From Betaproteobacteria bacterium (lineage in GTDB: Bacteria; Pseudomonadota; Gammaproteobacteria; Burkholderiales; SG8-39), in assembly GCA_947467405.1 (NCBI GenBank), contig CANIIN010000203.1:1-5754 (forward strand): a DNA stretch of 5,754 nt, read 5' to 3'. The position numbers and the translations under genes were made by a program. Positions 1 to 5,754 of this stretch are shown in pieces. How positions within the stretch are numbered: position 1 is the stretch's first letter; every line of letters starts with the position of its first letter. The notes beneath the pieces were generated by a model that searched no databases, was not told where the DNA came from, and was given only the letters and a program-made list of their open reading frames with translations.

Positions 1-886
1 CGTCGGCGTGCCATTCGTCATCAGCGGCGGCGCTGCGGTGTCGATGGAACGCATCGCCAAAGAGGCGGGCGGCAACCTGTGGTTCCAGATCTACATGTGG
101 CAGGACGAAGCGCTGTCGCATCAGGTCATCGACCGTGCCCGTGACGCCGGCATGCAGGCCCTGATCGTCACCGCGGATTCGGCGGCGCCGCCCAACCGCG
201 AGTACAACATCCGAAACGGATTTTCGCAGCCGTTCCGCATCACGCCGACCAACATCGTAGACGTCGCGTCGCATCCGCGCTGGGTGTGGAATGTATTGTT
301 GCGCTATCTGACCAGCACCGGCCTGCCGCGTTACCAGAACGTGCCGACGGAGATGCGCGATCCGCTCACTGGTCGGCCGGCGCGCATGGTGGTGTCATCG
401 ACCATGGACTGGGGCTGGCTGGACCGCATCCGGCGCATCTGGCCGCGCACCCTGATCGTCAAGGGACTCATGACGCCGGAAGATGCCTTGCTCGCTGCGC
501 AGCACGGCGCCGATGCGGTGGTGGTCTCCAATCACGGCGGCCGGAATCTCGACTCGAGCCCCGCCACGCTGGATGTGCTGCCCGACATCGTCAATGCGGT
601 GGGCAATCGATTGACGGTCTTGCTGGACGGCGGCATCCGCCGCGGCAGCGACATCGTCAAGGCGCGCGCGCTCGGTGCGACCGCCGTCCTCGCCGGGCGG
701 CCGCCGCTGTACGGCGCGGCGGTGGATGGCGAGGCCGGTGTGAAACGCGTGATGGCGCTGCTGGCGCGTGAACTCGATACCACGCTCGCCCTGATCGGCT
801 GCAGCGACATCGGCCGGCTCGACTCTTCGTATCTGCGCCTGCCGGGCGCGCAACCACTTCATGTTCCCGCGGAGACCACTCGATGA
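1..886 (+). CDS. FMN-dependent alpha-hydroxy-acid oxidase/dehydrogenase (5' truncated)
   Basis: C-terminal part of an L-2-hydroxyacid oxidase/dehydrogenase of the glycolate oxidase / L-lactate dehydrogenase / (S)-mandelate dehydrogenase family. These enzymes oxidise an L-2-hydroxyacid to the 2-oxoacid on FMN in a TIM barrel. The frame is open to the window edge (first full codon at base 2), so 294 residues are visible and roughly 80-100 N-terminal residues of a usual 360-400 are missing. Visible in order: WFQIY (active-site Gln and Tyr of the family), LIVTADS with the conserved Asp, NREYNIRNGF, VKG with the flavin Lys (461-463), SNHGGR with the catalytic base His (533-535) and substrate Arg, DGGIRRG phosphate-binding loop (626-646), and GRPPLYG. 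All catalytic residues in this part are intact. A segment with HPRW between RNGF and the Lys strand recalls the mandelate/lactate dehydrogenase branch. Substrate and electron acceptor (oxygen or quinone/cytochrome) cannot be told. The stop overlaps the next gene's start (ATGA, 883-886), so the two are probably co-translated. Confidence 0.93.
   Translation, partial: VGVPFVISGGAAVSMERIAKEAGGNLWFQIYMWQDEALSHQVIDRARDAGMQALIVTADSAAPPNREYNIRNGFSQPFRITPTNIVDVASHPRWVWNVLLRYLTSTGLPRYQNVPTEMRDPLTGRPARMVVSSTMDWGWLDRIRRIWPRTLIVKGLMTPEDALLAAQHGADAVVVSNHGGRNLDSSPATLDVLPDIVNAVGNRLTVLLDGGIRRGSDIVKARALGATAVLAGRPPLYGAAVDGEAGVKRVMALLARELDTTLALIGCSDIGRLDSSYLRLPGAQPLHVPAETTR
871..874 (+). promoter_or_regulatory. 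Ribosome binding site of the D-2-hydroxyacid dehydrogenase gene
   Basis: GGAG lies inside the end of the upstream gene, 8 bases before the ATG at 883. It supports that ATG, which forms the ATGA overlap, as the true start. Confidence 0.6.
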
Positions 887-1836
887 AGCCTGTCGTCCTG
901 ACGCAGATCGTGCCCGGCAAAGCCGTCGCAGCGCAATTGAGGGAGCGCTATACGCTGCTCGGGCCGTATCGCAATGCGGCGGAACAGCTTGAAGCAGACG
1001 GCCAACTCGATCAGGTGCGCGCCGTCATCACCACCGGTGGCGGTGGACTGTCCCGGGAACTCATCGAGCGCATGCCGCAGCTCGGACTGGTCTGCGCCTA
1101 CGGCGTCGGCTATGAGAAGGTGGACGTGACCGCACTGAAGGAAAGGGGCATTGCCCTGACCAACGGACGTGCCGGCAATGCCTCCTGCGTAGCCGATCTC
1201 GCCATGGCGTTGTTGCTGGCGGTGGGTCGCGACGTCCTGGTCGGGGATCGCTATATCCGCGAGGGGCGCTGGCATCGCGTTCCGGCGGCGGGCCTCGAAT
1301 TCGTGCCCGGACTGGGCGGGGCGCGTCTGGGCATCCTGGGACTGGGCGACATCGGACTGAGGGCGGCGACACGCGCCCTTGCTTTCGAAATGGAAGTCGG
1401 CTATCACAGTCGCACGCGCCGCGCGGACTCCGCGTTGCCTTACTTCGATGACGTGCGCAGCCTGGCCGAGTGGAGCGATTACCTGCTGGTGGCTTGTCCC
1501 CTGACGCCGGCGACGCGGGGCATGGTGAATCGTGAAGTGCTCGAAGCGCTCGGACCCGCCGGATTCCTGGTGAACATTGCGCGCGGCGCCATCGTCGATC
1601 AGGCGGCCTTGATACAGGCCCTCATGTCGGGAACGATTGCCGCCGCCGGCCTTGACGTATTCGACGGCGAGCCGCGCAGCGCAGATGAATTCAAGGACAT
1701 ACCGAACGTGGTGCTTACGCCGCATCTGGGCGGTTGCACCCGGGTTGCGCTGGCCAACATCGATCGCATGCTGCTGGAAAACCTGCAGTGCTTCTTTGCC
1801 GGTGCGCCGCTGGTCACGCCGGTGAATCTGTCCTGA
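883..1836 (+). CDS. D-isomer-specific 2-hydroxyacid dehydrogenase, NAD(P)-dependent
   Basis: A 317-residue cytosolic dehydrogenase that interconverts a 2-oxoacid and a D-2-hydroxyacid (family of glyoxylate/hydroxypyruvate reductase, D-lactate dehydrogenase and phosphoglycerate dehydrogenase). The length is normal for the short form without a regulatory domain. The split substrate-binding domain is residues 1 to about 100 and 290-317, with the Rossmann domain between. The dinucleotide loop is GLGDIG (153-158). The expected triad is present: Arg234 in NIARGAIVD, Glu263 in DGEP, His281 in PHLGG. After the second Rossmann strand the sequence is YHSRTRR (174-180), with Ser/Arg where NAD-specific enzymes usually have Asp, so NADPH preference is inferred. 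NGRAGNASCVADLA (about 93-106) is the helix entering the cofactor domain. The start overlaps the stop of the FMN oxidase gene by four bases and has a GGAG site. The enzyme could reduce the 2-oxoacid made by its partner or share its substrate range. The exact substrate is not readable from sequence. Confidence 0.93.
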   Translation: MKPVVLTQIVPGKAVAAQLRERYTLLGPYRNAAEQLEADGQLDQVRAVITTGGGGLSRELIERMPQLGLVCAYGVGYEKVDVTALKERGIALTNGRAGNASCVADLAMALLLAVGRDVLVGDRYIREGRWHRVPAAGLEFVPGLGGARLGILGLGDIGLRAATRALAFEMEVGYHSRTRRADSALPYFDDVRSLAEWSDYLLVACPLTPATRGMVNREVLEALGPAGFLVNIARGAIVDQAALIQALMSGTIAAAGLDVFDGEPRSADEFKDIPNVVLTPHLGGCTRVALANIDRMLLENLQCFFAGAPLVTPVNLS

Positions 1837-1943
1837 TCATCAGCAGGGCCGCAACCCGTCGCGAGATACCAGGGTGCTATCCGTCGCGCAGCAATCGGCG
1901 CTTTTGGACGCGACGTCGTTGCCGTTGCGCCCGCTTACTGAGT
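1837..1943. other. Gap between convergent genes; weak inverted repeat only
   Basis: A 107-base gap where the plus-strand operon and the minus-strand operon converge. It contains an inverted repeat with 7-base arms (1882-1888 and 1909-1915) and a 20-base loop, and the 8-base palindrome CGACGTCG (1911-1918) that overlaps its right arm. Neither side carries the T-run expected of an intrinsic terminator. A bidirectional terminator would be expected here, but the sequence gives only weak support. No small gene is visible. Confidence 0.3.
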
Positions 1944-2432
1944 TCAGTCCGCCTTCCGGTTGGCAGTGCCTGACGGCGTCCAACGGCGCGCCAGCAGCAC
2001 GTAGACCATGGCGGTGATCAGTCCGCCGCCGGGGAACACCATCCACACCAGCGGGTCGGCGATGTCGCGCGCCAGGTGGCTGAAGAAACTGGCCGACGGC
2101 GGCCCGGAATTGGCGCCGCTGGCATGCCATTCGATGTACATATAGGGCAACGCCGCGGCCAGACCGATCAGCGCGCCGAGCACGCAGACGGCGCGACGGG
2201 ACAGCGCCACAAAGCGCGACACGAGGGCCAGCGCCGGCACGAAACCGAGCAGCGTGATGCCGTATGAAAAGATGCAGCCGATGATGGCGATGAAGAAGAA
2301 CCCCGCCAGCGGATTGCGGCTTTCGGTCAAAGCGATGAACGCCCCGGCGACCAGGATCGGCATGAGGAGCGGTGCAATGGCGACCGCCTTCCAGACGATG
2401 GCGGGGCGCGCAACGGGTGGGGGCACGGTCAT
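1944..2432 (-). CDS. Hypothetical protein with four predicted membrane segments
   Basis: I do not recognise this 162-residue protein. Four hydrophobic stretches are visible at about residues 12-35, 42-71, 81-100 and 127-148. Between the third and fourth is a polar Ser/Gly/Pro-containing segment (about 101-126), and the tail is short and basic. It is therefore very probably an integral inner-membrane protein. No catalytic or metal motif stands out; PGGGL (134-138) at the start of the last segment is the most striking local motif. The start is the ATG at 2432-2430, which overlaps the TGA of the nitronate monooxygenase gene (ATGA). The frame stays open 25 codons further up, but that stretch is Arg-rich, lies inside the neighbour's coding sequence and begins at no better site. 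The arrangement implies co-transcription and coupled translation with the monooxygenase, but a shared function is only inference. Confidence 0.75.
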   Translation of the reverse strand: MTVPPPVARPAIVWKAVAIAPLLMPILVAGAFIALTESRNPLAGFFFIAIIGCIFSYGITLLGFVPALALVSRFVALSRRAVCVLGALIGLAAALPYMYIEWHASGANSGPPSASFFSHLARDIADPLVWMVFPGGGLITAMVYVLLARRWTPSGTANRKAD

Positions 2433-3466
2433 AGCCCGGCGGCCAGTTGGCGCGTGAGTTCGGCGGCGGGGATGGCGCGGCAGCCGGTCACATTCTGTCC
2501 CGCCCACAACGGCGAGAAATCGCCCGAGCCGTGCGTCTCGGCTTTGGCGCGCAGCGCGGTGATGGCAGTGGTCGCCAGCGGAAAAGCCGGCGCGACGGCA
2601 CTGATCGGGCCGACTTCACGCATGACGCGATTGACGATGCCGCGCGCCGGGCGCCCGGTGAACAGGTTGGTGAGTGCGGTGTGGCGCGCAGCCGGTGATT
2701 GCAGCGCGGCGCGATGGACGGCGCTGGTGGTGGACTCGGGGCAGAGCAGATAGGACGTGCCCAGTTGCACGCCGGATGCGCCCAGCGCCATGGCGGCGGC
2801 CACGCCTTGCGCATCGGCGATGCCGCCGGCGGCAATGACCGGCACGCTCACCGCGCGCACGATCTGCGGCAGCAGCGCCATGGTGCCGACCTGGGTGGTG
2901 AGGTCCTCGGACAGAAAAATGCCGCGATGCCCGCCGGCCTCCAGGCCCTGCGCGATGACCGCATCCGCACCATGGGCTTCCAGCCAGCGCGCTTCATCCA
3001 CGGTGGTGGCCGATGACATGACTTTCGCGCCCCAGCGCTTCACGCGCGCCAGCAGCGCCGCGGACGGCAGCCCGAAATGAAAGCTCACCACCGGCGGCTT
3101 GAATTCCTCGAGGATATCCGCAGCCACCTCGCTGAACGGCGCGCGCCCCGGACCGGCGGGAATCGTGGCCGGGTCGATGCCGAATTCCCGGAAGTGCGGC
3201 GCCAGTGCGGCACGCCATACGGCCTCGCGCGCCGCGTCCGGTTGCGGCGGCGTGTGGCAGAAGAAATTCACGTTGAACGGCTTGTTCGTCTGCGCACGGA
3301 TCGTGACGAGTTCCGCGTGCAGGGCCTCGGGCGTGAGCATGGCGCAGGGCAGCGAACCCAGCCCGCCGGCATGGCTGACGGCAATCGCCAGTGCGCTGCC
3401 CTGTGCGCCGGCCATGGGGGCCTGGATGATGGGCAACTCGATGCCGAACAGTTTCTGCAGGGTCAT
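2429..3466 (-). CDS. Nitronate monooxygenase (class I, formerly 2-nitropropane dioxygenase)
   Basis: A 345-residue FMN-dependent TIM-barrel enzyme. Characterised class I members oxidise alkyl nitronates such as propionate 3-nitronate, a respiratory poison, to the oxoacid plus nitrite/nitrate. Class I motifs occur in order: LPIIQAPMAG (11-20), KPFNVNFFCHTPP (62-74), VSFHFGLP (127-134) with a conserved His130, AQGLEAGGHRG (172-182) with His180 at the catalytic-base position, VPVIAAGGI (208-216) and GASGVQLGTSYL (229-240) for FMN phosphate binding, and PLWAGQN near the C-terminus. Full length is normal. The start gives MTLQKLFGIELPIIQAPMAG, where the family usually begins, although no good Shine-Dalgarno precedes it; instead a tiny frame ends across it (ATGA, 3466-3463). 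FabK-type enoyl-ACP reductases share the fold, but the AGGH motif together with SFHFG favours nitronate monooxygenase. The downstream partner is the four-segment membrane protein. Confidence 0.9.
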   Translation of the reverse strand: MTLQKLFGIELPIIQAPMAGAQGSALAIAVSHAGGLGSLPCAMLTPEALHAELVTIRAQTNKPFNVNFFCHTPPQPDAAREAVWRAALAPHFREFGIDPATIPAGPGRAPFSEVAADILEEFKPPVVSFHFGLPSAALLARVKRWGAKVMSSATTVDEARWLEAHGADAVIAQGLEAGGHRGIFLSEDLTTQVGTMALLPQIVRAVSVPVIAAGGIADAQGVAAAMALGASGVQLGTSYLLCPESTTSAVHRAALQSPAARHTALTNLFTGRPARGIVNRVMREVGPISAVAPAFPLATTAITALRAKAETHGSGDFSPLWAGQNVTGCRAIPAAELTRQLAAGL

Positions 3467-3479
3467 CTGTACACCGCAC

Positions 3480-3551
3480 TCATGCGGAAACCTGCCAGTC
3501 GCGGCCGGCTTCCAGCAGTATCAGCAGCAGTTGGCGTGTCAGTTCGTTCAT
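3480..3551 (-). CDS. Possible leader mini-ORF upstream of nitronate monooxygenase
   Basis: A 23-codon frame starting MNELTRQLLLILLEAG and ending at a TGA that overlaps a further ATG. Its codon use (CTG, GCC, GGC, CGC) resembles that of the genes. An in-frame ATG at 3590-3588 would extend it to 36 residues. It contains Leu-Leu-Leu-Ile-Leu-Leu, a hydrophobic run. It is preceded by a 30-codon frame (3640-3548) and followed by a 6-codon frame (3483-3463); each junction, including the one into the monooxygenase ATG at 3466, is an ATGA. None has a recognisable ribosome binding site. It could be a leader peptide coupled to the monooxygenase, a decayed gene, or chance. I do not recognise a family. 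Confidence 0.2.
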   Translation of the reverse strand: MNELTRQLLLILLEAGRDWQVSA

Positions 3552-3646
3552 GCCGGATGCCGGTCGGGCCGCGCGGGTGTCGCGCCGCATGCCGCTGCGC
3601 CGGGATCGATACGCACGGCGAGGCGGGTGGAGGGTCTCATGGCGCT

Positions 3647-3652
3647 ATTTTA
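3647..3652 (-). promoter_or_regulatory. Candidate -10 box for the nitronate monooxygenase operon
   Basis: TAAAAT on the minus strand sits in the only AT-rich patch of the gap and is followed after 6 bases by an ATG (3640). No convincing -35 hexamer is found 16-18 bases upstream. TGGCGC occurs on the plus strand on both sides of the patch (3640-3645 and 3654-3659). It is the most plausible promoter position for the two-gene operon, judged by location and base composition only. Confidence 0.25.
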
Positions 3653-3711
3653 CTGGCGCGGCATGGGGTGGTGGGATTAAGTCGCGACGCAGCGTTCGCC
3701 GGAGAACGTGG

Positions 3712-3744
3712 CCTGAAGATGCCCGTCTGGCGGGGATCTTCAGG
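3712..3744. repeat. Palindromic intergenic repeat, copy 1
   Basis: A 33-base near-perfect hairpin. A 9-base-pair outer stem (3712-3720 with 3736-3744), one G-G mismatch (3721/3735), a 4-base-pair inner stem CCCG/CGGG (3722-3725 with 3731-3734 minus the mismatch base, i.e. 3731-3734), and the 5-base loop TCTGG (3726-3730). It matches the element at 5722-5754 at 28 of 33 positions in the same orientation. It lies 72 bases beyond the stop of the minus-strand methyltransferase. Neither strand shows a T-run after it. The size, symmetry and intergenic location resemble REP-type dispersed palindromes, but I do not recognise the family. Confidence 0.75.
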
Positions 3745-3795
3745 GATTTCCCGGCGGCAGCGGTGGCTGGCCGGAAGACCAAGTGCGGGCGCCTG

Positions 3796-3810
3796 GCAGC
3801 GTCGCGCTGC
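3796..3810 (-). terminator. Small GC hairpin just after the methyltransferase stop
   Basis: GCAGCG (3796-3801) and CGCTGC (3805-3810) form a 6-base-pair stem with a 3-base loop, starting 6 bases after the minus-strand stop codon (3819-3817). No T-run follows on the minus strand, so it is at best a weak or factor-assisted terminator, or a 3'-end stabilising hairpin. Confidence 0.25.
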
Positions 3811-3816
3811 GGCTTG

Positions 3817-4461
3817 CTATGACTCGTTCGCCGCGCAGACCCGGCGCCACACGCTGGCCAGCCACGGCTGCTGATGCAGGGGCAGGCCGGGCGGGCGGTA
3901 GTAGTGTTCCAGTGCCGTGAATCCCGCCGTCGTGAGGTAGTCGCGCCAGGCGTCGAGGTCGTGATACGTGCCGTAGCGCCCGCCGTTCCAGCCCTCCTGG
4001 TTGTCGCCGCGGGGGTTGGAGGTGAACAGCACGCCGTCGGGCTTGATCGCCGCGTGCAGATCACGCAGGACACGCGGCAGTGCCTGACTGGGCACATGGA
4101 ACAGCGACGCATTGGCGAAGATGCCGTCGAAGCGTTCAGCCGGCAGGCTCAGCGCGAGAAAGTCCTGCTCCCAGACCTCGCAGCCGCTGTGCTGGCGCGC
4201 CATGGCGGCGAACTGCGCGGAACCTTCCAGCCCCACCGGCACGTGGCCCATGTCGCGAAACGCCGCCAGGTCGCGCCCCGGCCCGCAACCGAAATCAAGT
4301 ATCTGAAAGGGCGCCGTGCCGCGAAGGTGGCGCAGCAGCGCCGCGATGTTCTGCGACACATCGTGCTCGCGCGTGCCTTCCCAGAATTCGGCAGCGCGCT
4401 CGTTGTAGTGCTCCAGCGTCCTGCTGGTGACGAGCGCCAGATGATCGGGGGACTTGGTCAT
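3817..4461 (-). CDS. Class I SAM-dependent methyltransferase, substrate unknown
   Basis: A 214-residue soluble protein with a seven-strand Rossmann methyltransferase fold. Motif I is ILDFGCGPGRD (54-64), the SAM-binding Gly loop. The acidic residue after strand 2 is Glu79 in VGLEGS, Asp100 in EQDFLAL is the likely adenine-contacting position, and FDGIFANASLFHVP (111-124) is motif IV. KPDGVLFTSNP marks the strand after the helix that follows motif IV. The C-terminal part carries DNQEGWNGGRYGTYHD and a Trp-rich end (QPWLASVWRR). N-terminal HYNERAAEFWEGT (18-30) is the usual helix entering the fold. The target could be a small molecule or a macromolecule. The ATG at 4461 is the first possible start, because an in-frame TGA lies 9 bases upstream; no Shine-Dalgarno is visible. 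It is divergent from the RlmK-like gene, with 100 bases between the two starts. Confidence 0.88.
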   Translation of the reverse strand: MTKSPDHLALVTSRTLEHYNERAAEFWEGTREHDVSQNIAALLRHLRGTAPFQILDFGCGPGRDLAAFRDMGHVPVGLEGSAQFAAMARQHSGCEVWEQDFLALSLPAERFDGIFANASLFHVPSQALPRVLRDLHAAIKPDGVLFTSNPRGDNQEGWNGGRYGTYHDLDAWRDYLTTAGFTALEHYYRPPGLPLHQQPWLASVWRRVCAANES

Positions 4462-4549
4462 GGGATTTCAATGGGCGTTGCGATGAGCGTGCGAGGATGG
4501 CACACGAGGGGGCGCCTTGACCAGTGCCATGTCCGCGGGCATCCCGGGC

Positions 4550-4555
4550 GATAAT
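4550..4555 (+). promoter_or_regulatory. Candidate -10 box directly before the RlmK-like gene
   Basis: GATAAT ends 6 bases before the ATG at 4562, which would place the transcription start at or next to the start codon (a leaderless or near-leaderless message). No good -35 is seen 16-18 bases upstream; the TTGACC at 4517 is 27 bases away, too far for a sigma-70 pair. The flanking sequence contains small GC palindromes (CCGCGG at 4533, CCCGGG at 4543). Confidence 0.25.
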
Positions 4556-4561
4556 CCGTCC

Positions 4562-5626
<1,065 letters not shown>

Positions 5627-5692
5627 GCGGCTGGCGATGAATGGATGCGACGGCAGCTGATGTGTCGTCACTGAAAGCCTGTCTGAATAACA

Positions 5693-5702
5693 GGTGATCA
5701 CC
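5693..5702. promoter_or_regulatory. 10-base perfect palindrome, possible operator
   Basis: GGTGATCACC reads identically on both strands. It overlaps the right arm of a 5-base-pair hairpin, CCTGT/ACAGG (5678-5682 and 5690-5694). It lies 66 bases after the RlmK-like stop and may belong to the control region of a gene outside the window. Function is not shown; a 10-base palindrome can occur by chance. Confidence 0.25.
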
Positions 5703-5721
5703 CCAGTAATTCGGTTCGATG

Positions 5722-5754
5722 CTTGAAGATGCCCATCTGGCGGGCTTCTTCAAG
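5722..5754. repeat. Palindromic intergenic repeat, copy 2
   Basis: A second 33-base hairpin that ends exactly at the window edge. An 8-base-pair outer stem (5722-5729 with 5747-5754), a T-T mismatch (5730/5746), a 4-base-pair inner stem GCCC/GGGC (5731-5734 with 5742-5745), and a 7-base loop containing TCTGG (5736-5740). Compared with the copy at 3712-3744 there are five differences: one C-G pair became T-A (both sides changed), the internal mismatch moved by one pair, and one loop-closing pair was lost. It lies 95 bases after the RlmK-like stop. The stem may continue beyond the window. Confidence 0.75.

Larger units (their letters stand above)
3467..3816. other. 350-base gap with no conventional gene
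   Basis: This gap lies between the stop of the minus-strand methyltransferase (3817) and the start of the nitronate monooxygenase (3466). In minus-strand order it holds a small GC hairpin (3796-3810), a 33-base palindromic repeat (3712-3744), an AT-rich patch with a TAAAAT hexamer (3652-3647), and about 170 bases of leader with three very short frames. Long plus-strand open frames cross it, but they run antisense through the flanking genes and look like GC-rich shadows. Confidence 0.6.

Noticed and set aside
859..1725. Long minus-strand open frame (288 codons) opposite the D-2-hydroxyacid dehydrogenase gene.
   Set aside because: Its translation has no recognisable motifs and is rich in Arg, His and Gln, typical of an antisense frame in GC-rich DNA. 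The plus-strand gene has a complete cofactor loop and catalytic triad.
1882..1915. Inverted repeat with 7-base arms in the convergent gap as an intrinsic terminator.
   Set aside because: The loop is 20 bases and no T-run follows on either strand, so it does not meet the usual criteria.
3510..3530. Leu-rich run in the mini-ORF as an amino-acid attenuator like the leu or ilv leaders.
   Set aside because: The leucine codons are all CTG, the common codon here, no terminator/antiterminator pair was found before the monooxygenase start, and the downstream genes are not leucine biosynthesis.
2444..3546. A 19-base near repeat (17 of 19) between the 3' end of the nitronate monooxygenase gene (2444-2462) and the 23-codon mini-ORF (3528-3546), both reading ELTRQL.
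   Set aside because: It suggested a decayed duplicate of the gene's C-terminus, but about one match of this quality is expected by chance in a GC-rich window of this size, and similarity does not extend to either side.
3077..3874. Long plus-strand open frame (265 codons) crossing from the nitronate monooxygenase into the gap.
   Set aside because: It runs antisense through a well supported gene, has an Arg/Gly/Ala-rich translation without family signals, and crosses the palindromic repeat.
3874..4554. Plus-strand open frame (226 codons) opposite the small methyltransferase.
   Set aside because: It is antisense to a gene with clear SAM-binding motifs, and its translation looks like composition-driven shadow.
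4517..4555. TTGACC (4517) with GATAAT (4550) as a sigma-70 promoter.
   Set aside because: The spacing is 27 bases, well beyond the usual 16-18, so the two hexamers cannot be a normal -35/-10 pair.

Overview
The window is strongly GC-rich, and third codon positions in the genes are mostly G or C. Gene content (an FMN alpha-hydroxyacid dehydrogenase, a class I nitronate monooxygenase, and a free-standing RlmK-type rRNA methyltransferase with clear similarity to the C-terminal half of E. coli RlmL) fits a chromosomal segment of a beta- or gammaproteobacterium. That placement is inferred from protein resemblance and GC content only. I see no tRNA, rRNA, CRISPR array, transposase or phage gene.

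Layout. (1) Bases 1-1836, plus strand: a two-gene operon joined by an ATGA overlap. It holds the 3' part of an FMN-dependent alpha-hydroxy-acid oxidase/dehydrogenase (cut by the window start) and a complete D-2-hydroxyacid dehydrogenase. Together they could interconvert L- and D-2-hydroxyacids through the 2-oxoacid. (2) Bases 1837-1943: a short gap between convergent genes. (3) Bases 3466 down to 1944, minus strand: a class I nitronate monooxygenase followed, again with an ATGA overlap, by an unrecognised protein with four predicted membrane segments. (4) Bases 3467-3816: a 350-base gap without a conventional gene. It holds a 33-base palindromic repeat, a small hairpin, an AT-rich promoter-like patch and a string of very short minus-strand reading frames joined by ATGA overlaps that runs into the nitronate monooxygenase. 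(5) Bases 4461 down to 3817, minus strand: a small class I SAM-dependent methyltransferase of unknown substrate. (6) Bases 4562-5626, plus strand, divergent from the previous gene: the RlmK-like 23S rRNA methyltransferase. (7) Bases 5627-5754: a non-coding tail with a 10-base perfect palindrome and, ending exactly at the window edge, a second copy of the 33-base palindromic repeat.

Most of the window is ordinary metabolic and RNA-modification content. The signal not explained by genes is the pair of diverged but structure-conserving palindromes, one downstream of each methyltransferase gene. Their differences include a compensatory base-pair change and a one-position shift of an internal mismatch. 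A second, weaker signal is the mini-ORF leader in front of the nitronate monooxygenase. I did not find convincing evidence of a new multi-gene system.
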